From Myxococcales bacterium (GTDB lineage Bacteria; Myxococcota_A; Polyangia; Polyangiales; Polyangiaceae): a stretch of 64,000 bases of DNA. Each line of letters begins with the position of its first letter. Positions within the stretch are counted from its first letter, which is position 1. Location of the stretch: contig JADJCA010000018.1 of assembly GCA_016703425.1 (NCBI GenBank), positions 1 through 64,000 on the forward strand, written 5' to 3'. Under the pieces are notes generated by a model. The model saw nothing but the letters and a program-made list of their open reading frames with translations. It was not told the origin of the DNA and ran no database searches. This document shows, piece after piece, positions 1-7,552 of this stretch. The position numbers and the translations under genes were made by a program.

Positions 1-1
1 C

Positions 2-934
2 TTGGAGTCGAGGGCGAAGCTCGTGGCCACGAGGTCCCCAACGCAGCGCGAGACCATCGCCGCGCTCCACCGCGCCGCGCGCAAGCGGGTTCGCTCGGCG
101 CGCGAGCTCATGGGTGCTTCTAGCGACGCCGCCGCCTTCGGGCTCTACCGCGACGCGGCCACGATGTTCATCGGAGCCATGTTGCTCTCGAAGGATGCGA
201 CCTTCGACGTGAGCGCCCTGACGGGGACGCGCGCCTGGTACGAGCTCGAGAGCCGTGCCGACGACTTGCCGCTCGCGCCGCCTCCACCAGAGCTCGACGC
301 CGTGCGCGACGCCATGAGGAGTGCAAACCTCCTCGTCGTCGATGATCTGGAGCCGGCCCAGCTCGCGGCCCTGCGCGTCGGCGCCGAGCGCGTCATCTTC
401 TGGCTCGACCGCCAAGTGGAGCCCCGCTCGGTGCGGCAGCTCAAGTGGGCGCGCGCGCTTCGCGTCGCCATGTTGTTCGGCACCCTCGTGGGCGTCATCG
501 TGGCGAGCGTCCTTCTAGTACGGCGGCCGCGGAACATCGCTCTCCGTAAGCCCGTCATCGTCAGCAGTCGCTTCCCCGACACAACGGCCCCCTCGGCGCT
601 CGTCGACGGCGAACGCAACGGCCGCTACGGCGTGCACACGAAGAGCGAAGACGCGCCGAGCGTCACCATCGATCTTCTAGGCACCTATGACATCGAGGAG
701 ATTCGCGTCTTCAACCGCACCGACGGTTGGTACGACGAGAGCCTTCCGCTCGTGCTCGAGCTCGGCGACGAACAGGGCGTCTACACGCGGCTGGCGCGCA
801 AGGCCGACCACTTCGACGTCAGCACCCCGTGGAAGGTGACATCCAAGGGCAAGAAGGCCCGCACGGTGCGCATTCGCAGCGATCGCCGCACTCACCTTTG
901 CCTCGGCGAAGTCGAAGTTTACGGGCGCAAGTGA
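2..934 (+). CDS. Discoidin-like (F5/8 type C) membrane protein, 5' end cut by the window
   Basis: About 310 residues are visible. The first 150 are helical and soluble-looking. One membrane segment follows (about residues 155-173, ALRVAMLFGTLVGVIVASV), then a beta-rich module of about 135 residues with GRYGVHT, VTIDLL and IEEIRVFNR, the layout of a discoidin/carbohydrate-binding domain. A paralogue with the same order lies at 26603-27601; it has about 25 more N-terminal residues, so the true start here is probably outside the window and the TTG at position 2 is not a real start. The stop overlaps a possible GTG (GTGA at 931-934) of the following membrane protein. The role is inferred: a membrane-anchored glycan or surface-ligand binder. 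The exact family is not certain. Confidence 0.7.
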   Translation: MESRAKLVATRSPTQRETIAALHRAARKRVRSARELMGASSDAAAFGLYRDAATMFIGAMLLSKDATFDVSALTGTRAWYELESRADDLPLAPPPPELDAVRDAMRSANLLVVDDLEPAQLAALRVGAERVIFWLDRQVEPRSVRQLKWARALRVAMLFGTLVGVIVASVLLVRRPRNIALRKPVIVSSRFPDTTAPSALVDGERNGRYGVHTKSEDAPSVTIDLLGTYDIEEIRVFNRTDGWYDESLPLVLELGDEQGVYTRLARKADHFDVSTPWKVTSKGKKARTVRIRSDRRTHLCLGEVEVYGRK

Positions 935-967
935 ACGACACACCCAAGAAGAGCCGGCTCAGGGCCT

Positions 968-2798
968 TTGGTGCGCGCGTCGTCGCGTTTTTGCGTGACG
1001 CGCAGCGGCGCGCGGTTCGTGGGCATCGTCGGCGCCATCTTCGTGTGCCTCGCGATGACGCTCGAGGTCCTCGGGCCGATGTTCGAGAACTGGCACACCT
1101 ACGGCTTCCACGATTGGGACACGCACACGGCCTACCGCTACGGCACGATCCTAAGCCTGACGCGCTACCACGAAGGCCCCTGGTGGGCGCCGTGGCTCTG
1201 CGGCGGCTACGCGTCGTGGGGTTACGTCGAAGGCGCGACGAACCTCGTCTCCCCGTACCTCCCCTTCTATCTGCTCTTCAAGATGCCCGTCGCCCTCCGC
1301 ATCGAGGTCGTGGGCAGCGCCATCTTCGGCTTCGTGGGGACCTACGTGGTCGCGGGCCGCTTCACGCGGAGCGCCGCCGTTCGCGCGCTTGTCGCGGTGC
1401 TCTTCGCCATGAACGGCCGCTGGTCTTTGCAGATCGCCTCAGGCCACACGTGGCACCTGCAATACGCGTGGCTTCCGTGGCTCCTCTACTTCTACGACGT
1501 CTCGCTCGAAGACAAGCGCTTCCGTCAGGTGGTCTACGGCGGCATCTGCCTCGCCATGATGGTCTACATGGGCGGCATCTATCCGCTTCCGCAGAGCGCG
1601 CTGCTCTTGGTCGTCTTCGGTGCGCTCTCGGCGATCTTCCGTCGCAGCCTCCGTCCCATTCTCACGGCGGCGCTCATCTCCGTCATCGGCGTCGGTCTCT
1701 CGGCGCCCAAGCTCTTGCCGATGCTCGACGGCATGTCGCGCGCGCCCCGCATCATCGAGTCGCCAGAAGCCATCGACCTTCGGCAGGTCATCCTCATGAT
1801 GGCGAGCCCGAGCCAGTCGTTCCACGCGGGGCCCGTGATGGTGCCGTCGTACGGCTGGCACGAGTGGGGCATCTACATCGGGTGGTTCGGCGTGACGGTG
1901 CTCGTGCTGGGGCTCCTCTTTGCGCGCGGCAAGACAGGCCACCCGTTGAAGCTCACGGGTGCGTTGTTCTTCGTCCTTGGCCTCGGCGCGTTTTTTGCCC
2001 GAATCGCCTTGGACGCTCCTCCACAAGCTCCCGGTGTTAGCGTCGCAGCACGTGCCGTCGCGGTTTTTGCATCCGGCGATCCTGCTGCTCGGCTTGTCCT
2101 TCGCGGTTGCCGTGCGGAGCTGGCTCGATCCGTTCCTCTTGCGGAGGCCGCTCGTCGACGCGCTCTTGCTCGTGCCGGTCGCGTTCGCGGCGCTCGACAT
2201 CGCCGCCGTGGGTCGCGTGGCGCTCGACGTCGCCTTTCCCCACGAGGCGCCGCCCATCGTGCGGAGCGACGCGTTCAAGCAGCAGCACCGGGCGCCAGCC
2301 AGCTACCCGGCGCCCGACTGGGCGCAGCCCGTGTACCTCGCCATGCTCGCGAACCAAGGGGTCATCGATTGTTGGGCCGTTCCGCGGCCCACCGAGTGGG
2401 GCGCCATCGGCGAAGGCATGCCGGGCTATCGCGGTGAGGCGTACGTCGAAGCGGGCACCGGCGAGGCGCGCGTCGTCTCGTCCACGCCGAACACCGCCGA
2501 GATCCAAGTCGACGGCGCGACGGAAGGCGCCGTCGTGGTCTACAACATGAACTACGACCCGAGCTGGCGCGCCAACGGCAAGCCGGCGATGGTCTGGAAG
2601 AACGCGGTCGCCGCGCGCGTGCCGGCGGGCTCATCGCGCGTGCGGTTCACGTATTACCCACGCACCATGAACGCGGGCCTCGCGGTCTTTGCGGTGTCAG
2701 CGGCGCTGTGTGGCGTGTTTCCGTGGTGGCGCAAGCGAAGGGCGAAGCGGAAGGCTGCCGCGGCGAAGGCGGAGCGAGCCGACGGCGAAGCGACGTAG
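968..2798 (+). pseudogene. YfhO-like multispanning membrane protein, broken by a frameshift
   Basis: The 5' part (frame of 968) encodes an N-terminal hydrophobic region with WDTHTAYRYG and GGYASWGYVEGATN. The 3' part (frame of 1959) resumes with PWTLLHKLP, SQHVPSRF and the VVYNMNYDPSWRANG segment. Both halves align in order with the intact paralogue at 11199-13127. Removing one T from the T6 run at 1991-1996 joins the frames and gives exactly the paralogue's spacing between the LG(A/T)F and PWTLLHKL motifs. The start is uncertain: TTG 968 or GTG 971 in this frame, or GTG 931 (coupled to the preceding stop) if there is a second indel near 1000. The family is thought to act in surface glycan or lipid-linked sugar transfer. 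It is either a real pseudogene or a sequence error. Confidence 0.7.
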
Positions 2799-2828
2799 GC
2801 GACGCGATTCGACGTTCGGGCCGTGGCC

Positions 2829-2849
2829 GTCGCGAGTCGCGAGTCGCGA
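2829..2849. repeat. 7-bp tandem repeat GTCGCGA x3
   Basis: Three perfect direct copies of GTCGCGA lie in the short gap after the membrane protein stop at 2798 and before the convergent lipoprotein array. No function is evident. It may be slippage in a GC-rich spacer. Confidence 0.6.
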
Positions 2850-2883
2850 AGGTCGGTGTGTGCGAATGTTCACGCCCAGCGCG

Positions 2884-3036
2884 TCACGGCGTCGCCTCGT
2901 TGTGCCAGAGCCACGCGTCTTAGACGGTTCGCGTTTCGCCCTCCGTGACGGTGTCGCGAATGGCCACGGCGGAGACCTTGGTGCGAAACGAGCATCCGCC
3001 GGGGATGTCGACGGTGCGCGTGGCGTCTCTCCTCAC
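2884..3036 (-). pseudogene. Degenerate copy 1 of the WLWHNE-tailed short ORF
   Basis: The reading starts at GTG 3036-3034, overlapping the lipoprotein stop by GTGA, and runs 50 codons to TGA at 2886-2884. It contains TKVSAVAI, GETRTV and DAWLWHNEATP, shared with the copies at 3479-3613 and 5521-5634. An in-frame TAA (2922-2920) replaces the TAC (Tyr) of copy 2. Differences from copy 2 are largely third-position changes plus a 12-nt in-frame indel, which supports past coding. Unlike the other copies it is not followed by a lipoprotein: the overlapping GTG opens only five codons. This looks like the decayed last unit of a tandem duplication. Function unknown. Confidence 0.5.
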
Positions 3037-3482
3037 GGCGGGCACGGTTCAACGCCCTCGGTCGCAAGAAGCTCGTCGCCGGTGCATCCACGAAACACGC
3101 CGTCCGGTCGCTCCGTGATGAACTCGAGAAGGAACGCGGCGCCATCCGACTTGCGAGCCCAACACTCCACAAAGGATCCCCAGAAGCGCAGCGGCTTGCC
3201 GCAGAAAATATTCTCAGGCCGTCGGCACAACCCGCCATCGACCGGAGCAAACCCGTATCCCCCCTGCACGCGGCAGCTCGGTGGACACTGGGCAACGGGT
3301 ATGGCGAAACACTCCTCCGAGCTGACGTCGCGGAGAACATCGGAAGGGCCCGCGTCGATCAGCGGCTCGGTCGACCTTTCAGCGGTCGCGGACGCGTCGT
3401 CGGCGACGGGGAGGTCGCTCGTCGCACGACAACCGCCAGCAACGAGTGCCAGGCACAACACGGTAAGAACGCGCGCCCTCAC
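3033..3482 (-). CDS. Small Cys-rich lipoprotein, array member 1
   Basis: 149 residues. The signal peptide ends in a lipobox (LVAGGC at about residues 13-18). An acidic Ala/Ser/Asp spacer follows, then a Cys-rich body with QCPPSC, GGLCRRPENIFCG and ECWARKSDGAAF. The pattern C-x3-C...GY...DGG-C-x2-P-x3-(F/Y)CG...C-x2-(R/K)-(L/K)SDG is shared with the lipoproteins at 3644-4078 and 5099-5524, so the three are paralogues. GTG 3482 is chosen as start because it overlaps the upstream short ORF's stop (GTGA) and has GAGGTGA a few bases upstream. The cysteines probably form disulphides outside the cytoplasm. I do not recognise the family. Confidence 0.75.
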   Translation of the reverse strand: MRARVLTVLCLALVAGGCRATSDLPVADDASATAERSTEPLIDAGPSDVLRDVSSEECFAIPVAQCPPSCRVQGGYGFAPVDGGLCRRPENIFCGKPLRFWGSFVECWARKSDGAAFLLEFITERPDGVFRGCTGDELLATEGVEPCPP

Positions 3483-3613
3483 GGCGTCACCTCGTTGTGC
3501 CAAAGCCACGCGTCGTAGACCGTTCGCGTCTCGCCCACGGGAATGGCCACGGCGGAGACCTTGATGCGCAGAGACGACCGCGAGCGTCGCCCATGCATCG
3601 TGTCGGTTCGCAT
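3479..3613 (-). CDS. WLWHNE-tailed short ORF, copy 2 (intact)
   Basis: 44 residues from ATG 3613 (just after an in-frame TGA) to TGA 3481-3479. It contains LRIKVSAVAIPVGETRTVY and ends DAWLWHNEVTP. The stop overlaps the GTG of the lipoprotein at 3033-3482, and the codons for N-E-V supply GAGGTG, the probable ribosome binding site of that lipoprotein. It is preserved against copies 1 and 3 by synonymous changes and an in-frame indel, so it is probably a translated peptide or the C-terminal remnant of a larger protein. There is no signal peptide and no recognised family. Translational coupling to the lipoprotein is the likely role of the overlap. Confidence 0.45.
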   Translation of the reverse strand: MRTDTMHGRRSRSSLRIKVSAVAIPVGETRTVYDAWLWHNEVTP

Positions 3614-3634
3614 TCATGGCATGGCCTCCGGCTA

Positions 3635-3658
3635 GTTCTGCGGCTAGTTCTGCGGCTG
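3635..3658. repeat. 12-bp tandem duplication over a stop codon
   Basis: The unit CTAGTTCTGCGG is present twice in tandem at the 3' end of the lipoprotein gene at 3644-4078. On the minus strand this duplicates the last three codons and the TAG stop, so a second in-frame P-Q-N-stop follows the first. It is a small sign of replication slippage in this duplicated region. Confidence 0.7.
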
Positions 3659-4078
3659 TTCGCAATAGCGCGTCACGCTCGTTCTCTGCGCGAGCTCGCC
3701 GGCGCCGCACTCGCGGTAGCCGTAGCCGAACTCCGTGACGACCGAAGGGACCGTTATTACGGCGCCGTCGCTGAGACGCACCCAGCAGGCCACTGCGGCG
3801 TTACCCCCGAAGAGTCGAACGCCGCAGTAGAGGCGAATGGGAGCGAGGCACAGGCCGCCATCTTGCTCGGCGCGCTGGACGTATCCCTCCTGCTCGCGGC
3901 ATCCCTCGAGGCACGTTCCGGCGTCGGACGACGCGAAGCACTCCGCAACCGTGCGCGCCGCGTCGGCGGGGCCCACATCCGCGCTGCCTGCATCGGACAC
4001 CGTGGAGGCGCTCTTCTCGGAGGAACAGCCCATCGTGCAAGTTGCAGCGAGCACCAGCATCGCGGACCATCGGTTCAC
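3644..4078 (-). CDS. Small Cys-rich lipoprotein, array member 2
   Basis: 144 residues. The signal peptide and lipobox are at the start (ATCTMGC). An Asp/Ala-rich spacer follows, then the same Cys-rich domain as its paralogues: TCLEGCREQEGYV, GGLCLAPIRLYCG and CWVRLSDGAVI, ending EQPQN. GTG 4078 overlaps the stop of a short upstream reading that retains only the HNEVNP tail of the WLWHNE element, and the GAGGTGAA in front of it is the likely Shine-Dalgarno sequence. Predicted to be outer-surface or periplasm anchored. Function unknown. Confidence 0.75.
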   Translation of the reverse strand: MNRWSAMLVLAATCTMGCSSEKSASTVSDAGSADVGPADAARTVAECFASSDAGTCLEGCREQEGYVQRAEQDGGLCLAPIRLYCGVRLFGGNAAVACWVRLSDGAVITVPSVVTEFGYGYRECGAGELAQRTSVTRYCEQPQN

Positions 4079-4169
4079 GGATTCACCTCGTTGTGTCGGG
4101 GTTCCATACTCACGCGCTCGCCCGACGGCTCGCCTTCCGCCGCAGCTCGGACGCGCCTCGCCAAAAACC

Positions 4170-4385
4170 TCAACCGAGCATGACGCGCCACTCGTCACGC
4201 TCCGGATCGTAGTTGAAGTCGTGTCGCATGACCTCGACGAGGGTCGAGCCATCGGGCGTCGGCACGCGCTCGCAAATCACCGCGGGCAAGTTGCCGAGCG
4301 CGAAGCGCTTCGCCTCCTCGAGCGTGTCGAACCCCACGACGTGATCGGCGAGAACCACGTAGCGATGCAAGGTGAGCGTCGTCAT
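4170..4385 (-). CDS. 71-residue hypothetical protein coupled to the nucleotidyltransferase
   Basis: 71 residues with no signal peptide. It begins MTTLTLHRYVVLADH and ends DEWRVMLG, with a mixed alpha/beta pattern and an EEAKRFALGNLP helix. ATG 4385 overlaps the TGA of the upstream nucleotidyltransferase-like gene by four bases (ATGA), so the two are translated together. I do not recognise the family. It could be a partner of the upstream protein, but it has no HEPN or Xre signature, so a toxin-antitoxin call is not justified. Confidence 0.65.
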   Translation of the reverse strand: MTTLTLHRYVVLADHVVGFDTLEEAKRFALGNLPAVICERVPTPDGSTLVEVMRHDFNYDPERDEWRVMLG

Positions 4386-5023
4386 GTTCCCTCCACCTGG
4401 AGCTGGGCGAGCAGGCGCGCTAGCGATTCACGTTCGTCCGCGCCGAAGGGTCGACCCAATAGCTCCGCGGCGACCGTCTCGATCGCTGCCCTCTGCACCA
4501 AGTTGCGAAACCTCTGGGCCCCCTCGGCCAATCGAATTTCGAGGTCATTCGCTTCGGCGATCGCAACGAGCGAGCTTGCAACGAGGGGCTCCGCCGCGGC
4601 GAGTATCGCGACGTCGATGGCATCTTGGTCGCGCCCCGCGCAGAGCTTGAGGAAGGCGATGTCGTGTGGCGCAGCGACCACATACCGGGCGCCATCGACG
4701 ACCCGCTCGACGGGTGGCTGGCTCAGCCGGGTGGACTCGAACGTGCGCGGGTTCGTCACTGGATCGACGAAGACGTCGATGGCCGGCTCACCGGCCTTCC
4801 GGGCCCTGAAATAGGCGCCCGCGTCGCCCACCTTCCACCCGTCCGCCTCGAGGTGTGCGCGGAGGGAGCCAGCGGCAGCTGAAGTGCTCACCACGAGGTC
4901 CACATCGAGCGTGACTCTCGCCTTGTTGCCCGAGAGTACGCGGACGCCAAGGCCGCCGATGAGCCGCAGCTCTCTGGCCATCGGGAGCGCGAACAGCGTC
5001 GCGGCAAGGGCCAGAGGCGTCAT
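4382..5023 (-). CDS. AbiEii/MNT-like nucleotidyltransferase-fold protein
   Basis: 213 residues, cytoplasmic. The N-terminal part has LIGGLGVRVLSG and RVTLDVDLVVS, matching the GG...R.T.D(I/V)DL signature of the AbiEii / DUF6036-type nucleotidyltransferase fold, where the two Asp residues bind metal. A later AIDVFVDPVT gives a candidate third Asp, and HDIAFLKLCAGRDQDAIDV is typical of the C-terminal helical part. The start ATG 5023 has no competitor upstream. It is coupled to a 71-residue protein. The biological role is unknown; enzymes of this fold transfer nucleotides to RNA or proteins, and some are toxins. Confidence 0.65.
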   Translation of the reverse strand: MTPLALAATLFALPMARELRLIGGLGVRVLSGNKARVTLDVDLVVSTSAAAGSLRAHLEADGWKVGDAGAYFRARKAGEPAIDVFVDPVTNPRTFESTRLSQPPVERVVDGARYVVAAPHDIAFLKLCAGRDQDAIDVAILAAAEPLVASSLVAIAEANDLEIRLAEGAQRFRNLVQRAAIETVAAELLGRPFGADERESLARLLAQLQVEGT

Positions 5024-5098
5024 CGCCGAAGTATAGGGTCGAGGCCGAACGAATGGGAAACGCGCCGTCGCTGGACGCGCCTATCGATCCAGCTCCGG

Positions 5099-5524
5099 TC
5101 AGTTCCCGCCGTCGCACTTCGTGTACGCGGGCGCCGTTCGAAAGCTCGACTCCTCCTCGTCGGTGCACGCTCGATACACACCGGGAGGTGGAGTCGTGTT
5201 CAGCGATGGCAGCCAGGCCATCAAGCCATCCGAGAGACGAACTCCACAGGCGACCCCGCTAGACCACGCTACCAACGGCGTCCCACAAAACATTCGCACC
5301 GGAGTCGAACACGTGCCTGCATCGTTCGGAACGTACCCGAGTTGTTCTTGGCAACCAGCAGGACACGGAGCCGGCGCGGTCGCAGCCGAGGCACACGGAT
5401 CTCCTCCGGTCGCCGCATCCCCGCCCGCAGCGCCGCTCGTCGAGTTTGTGTCTGTTTTGATGGCGCCGTTGCAAGCGAGCGTTGCGAGCAGGAGCGGAGC
5501 CGCGTGGATCATGCTGGTTTTCAC
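5099..5524 (-). CDS. Small Cys-rich lipoprotein, array member 3
   Basis: 141 residues. GTG 5524 starts a short signal peptide with lipobox LLATLAC. A Gly/Ala/Thr/Asp spacer follows, then the shared Cys-rich body: PCPAGCQEQLGYV, AGTCSTPVRMFCG and CGVRLSDGLMAW. The start overlaps the TGA of a WLWHNE-tailed ORF (GTGA) and is preceded by GAGGTGGA. It is the least derived neighbour of the glycan operon and shares its direction, so the whole array may be read through from it. Function unknown. Confidence 0.75.
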   Translation of the reverse strand: MKTSMIHAAPLLLATLACNGAIKTDTNSTSGAAGGDAATGGDPCASAATAPAPCPAGCQEQLGYVPNDAGTCSTPVRMFCGTPLVAWSSGVACGVRLSDGLMAWLPSLNTTPPPGVYRACTDEEESSFRTAPAYTKCDGGN

Positions 5525-5634
5525 GGGTCCACCTCGTTGTGCCAAAGCCATGCGTCGTGAACGGTGACCGTCTGGCCGCCACCGATGGCCACGCCCGCCA
5601 ACCCAGCCCGCAGAACGGTCGCACCTCGGCCCAC
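5521..5634 (-). CDS. WLWHNE-tailed short ORF, copy 3
   Basis: A 37-residue reading from GTG 5634 to TGA 5523-5521. It contains AGVAIGGGQTVTVHDAWLWHNEVDP, aligning without gaps over the last 15 residues with copy 2. The frame is open to about 5665, where it meets the 3' end of the methyltransferase gene, so the start is uncertain. It overlaps the downstream lipoprotein start (GTGA) and carries that gene's ribosome binding site. It could equally be a remnant C-terminus left by duplication. Confidence 0.4.
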   Translation of the reverse strand: MGRGATVLRAGLAGVAIGGGQTVTVHDAWLWHNEVDP

Positions 5635-5662
5635 CGGCCGAGGCCCGCGGAGCCGCGGCGCT

Positions 5663-6268
5663 CTACGCCTTCTTGCAGACCGCGAACGTGTTCAGGCCGA
5701 ACTTGTGGCCGAAGCACTTGATGTGCTGCGGAAGAAACCCTGCCGTGACGAGCAGCGGCCAGAAGTCTTTCGGGTCGTAGTACATCTTGTGATCGTTCAT
5801 CTCGTCGGCCGGCGAGAGGCGGAGGCGAAACGCCGACAGCTCGAGGAACGTCTTGCCGCGCCACGAGGGCACGTTGAAGAGCGCCGTGCCGCCGGGCGCA
5901 AGGATGCGGAACATCTCGCGGAGCGCCACCGTGGGCTCCCACAAGTGCTCGAGCACGGACACGCACATGACCACGTCGAGGCCGCCATCTTCGAGCGAGC
6001 GGAGCGAGCCGAGCAAATCACCCTCGAGGGCCTTCACCTTGGGGTTCGCTTTGAGATCGTCGGCGATGCTCACGTCGGCGAGGACCACCTTGGACGCGTC
6101 GTCCAAGATCGTGCGCACGAAGCTCGCGTGGTAGCCGCAACCAAAGTCGCCCACGCGCTTGTTGCGGAAGTCCGGCACGTAGCGCTTCAGTTGCCGCGCC
6201 GAGAGCCAGACGCCAAACCGGTCGACGGGCGTCGGTTCGTAGTTTTGCGCAAACGCCGTCGTTCGCAT
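5663..6268 (-). CDS. Class I SAM-dependent methyltransferase
   Basis: 201 residues with no membrane segment. Motif I is VGDFGCGYHASFV (about residues 38-50). VVLADVS follows as the acidic loop and DVVMCVSVLEHLWEP as the post-motif common to Methyltransf_11/23 enzymes. It ends the nine-gene glycan operon on this strand, six bases after the GT2 gene. It probably methylates the sugar or lipid-linked product of the cluster; the acceptor cannot be read from sequence. Confidence 0.85.
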   Translation of the reverse strand: MRTTAFAQNYEPTPVDRFGVWLSARQLKRYVPDFRNKRVGDFGCGYHASFVRTILDDASKVVLADVSIADDLKANPKVKALEGDLLGSLRSLEDGGLDVVMCVSVLEHLWEPTVALREMFRILAPGGTALFNVPSWRGKTFLELSAFRLRLSPADEMNDHKMYYDPKDFWPLLVTAGFLPQHIKCFGHKFGLNTFAVCKKA

Positions 6269-6274
6269 GGCCGC

Positions 6275-7552
6275 TTACTTTCGCCAGACGGCGACCGCCG
6301 TCGAGTGGAGGACGAGCGTGAAGGTGAACGTCAGGAACGACACGATCATGAGCAAGAGGCCCGTGACCGCGAGGTGACTGAGCCGCGAGATCTCCAAGAG
6401 CTCGAAGTGTTGGCTCACGTAGCGCGCCACGAGGAGCGCATCGAGGCCAAGGCCCACGAGGAACGTGAGGCCGCTGGCGATCATGGTGCGGTCGTAGGGG
6501 AAACGCTTGAACCACCGCTCGGTAAAGTCGCCCGAGTAGTCGTAGAAGACGCGCGAGAGGATGCCGAGGTAGACGGCCTGAAGGCCGAGCACCACGAGCG
6601 AGAGGCCCAAGAGCATCCAGTGGAGCGAGAACGTGATGGGCCCGACGGCCACGGGGCCGAGCGCGAGCGGCACCGTCAGGCCGAGGCCCAGAAAGAGCAT
6701 CATCAAGCCCGGCCGGAACAGGAAGAAGTCGGCGCCGTAGACGGCCATGGCGCGGAGGTTGATCCACGCGGCGTGCCACGGGGAAAACCAGCCGGAGCGC
6801 TTGTGATGGCTCAGGCGGCCGTCGCGATCTTTCAGAAAGCGGATGGGCACCTCTTCGGTCTTGAGGCGCATGTGCACGCTCTTGAGCACCATCTCGGAGG
6901 CGTACTCCCAAGACTGGGAGCGCAGGCCCATGCGGATGAAGGCCTCTTTGGTGATGCCGCGCATGCCGCAGTGGATGTCCGAGAAGTGCGAGCCGTACAT
7001 GACGTTGAGCATCCACGTCGTGACGGGCGTGCCGAGGTATTGATGCAGCGGCGGCATGGAGCCCGGCTCGATGTAGCCGCGGAAACGCGAGCCCATCACG
7101 TACTCCGCCCCGCCGTGGAACTTCTCGGCGAAGGGCACGAGCTCACGAAAGTCGTACGTGCAGTCGCAGTCGCCCATGACGATGTACTTGCCGCGAATGA
7201 ACGGCACGGCGTCTTGGTAGGCGCGGCCGAGGCCGCGCTTGGGCGCCTTCAAGACGCGCGCGCCTTTGCCGTGCGCGATCTTCGCCGTGTCGTCCTTCGA
7301 GCTGTCGACGATGAGGATCTCGCCTTTGACCTTGGCCTTCGCGAGCCCTTCTTTGCACCAGTCGATGAAGTCCGCGATGGTGAGCGCCTCGTTGAGCGCC
7401 GGGATCACGATGGAGAACTCGGGCTCCGGCTCGTCGTCCTCGGGAATGAGGAGCGAGAGCTCCGGGTCGGCCGCGAGCGCGCGCTTCGCGAGCTCGTCAG
7501 CGGTGGCCACGGGCGGGACGCTCGCGACGGTCAATGACGTGGCGGCCGTCAC
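6275..7552 (-). CDS. GT2 family glycosyltransferase with C-terminal membrane segments
   Basis: 425 residues. The catalytic domain (about 50-270) has FSIVIPALNEA, ILIVDSSKDDT, the metal-binding DCDCTYD and HCGMRGITKEAF, as in DPM1-like polyprenyl-phosphate glycosyltransferases. Four hydrophobic segments follow (about 285-425). GTG 7552 is chosen because it overlaps the epimerase TGA (GTGA); an upstream open stretch is Arg-rich out-of-frame read-through. It probably moves the sugar made by the cluster onto a polyprenyl carrier at the inner membrane. Confidence 0.88.
   Translation of the reverse strand: MTAATSLTVASVPPVATADELAKRALAADPELSLLIPEDDEPEPEFSIVIPALNEALTIADFIDWCKEGLAKAKVKGEILIVDSSKDDTAKIAHGKGARVLKAPKRGLGRAYQDAVPFIRGKYIVMGDCDCTYDFRELVPFAEKFHGGAEYVMGSRFRGYIEPGSMPPLHQYLGTPVTTWMLNVMYGSHFSDIHCGMRGITKEAFIRMGLRSQSWEYASEMVLKSVHMRLKTEEVPIRFLKDRDGRLSHHKRSGWFSPWHAAWINLRAMAVYGADFFLFRPGLMMLFLGLGLTVPLALGPVAVGPITFSLHWMLLGLSLVVLGLQAVYLGILSRVFYDYSGDFTERWFKRFPYDRTMIASGLTFLVGLGLDALLVARYVSQHFELLEISRLSHLAVTGLLLMIVSFLTFTFTLVLHSTAVAVWRK

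Noticed and set aside
1991..1996. Programmed ribosomal frameshifting at TTTTTT
   Set aside because: No downstream stem-loop or Shine-Dalgarno-like stimulator was recognised, the paralogue is a simple single frame, and other single indels in the window suggest error or mutation.
4170..5023. Toxin-antitoxin module call
   Set aside because: Only the nucleotidyltransferase fold is supported; the 71-residue partner has no antitoxin signature and follows rather than precedes it.
5564..7537. A long open reading of 657 codons on the plus strand
   Set aside because: It is antisense to the well-supported methyltransferase and GT2 genes, is rich in Arg, Glu, His and Val from reverse-frame high-GC codons, and shows no domain.
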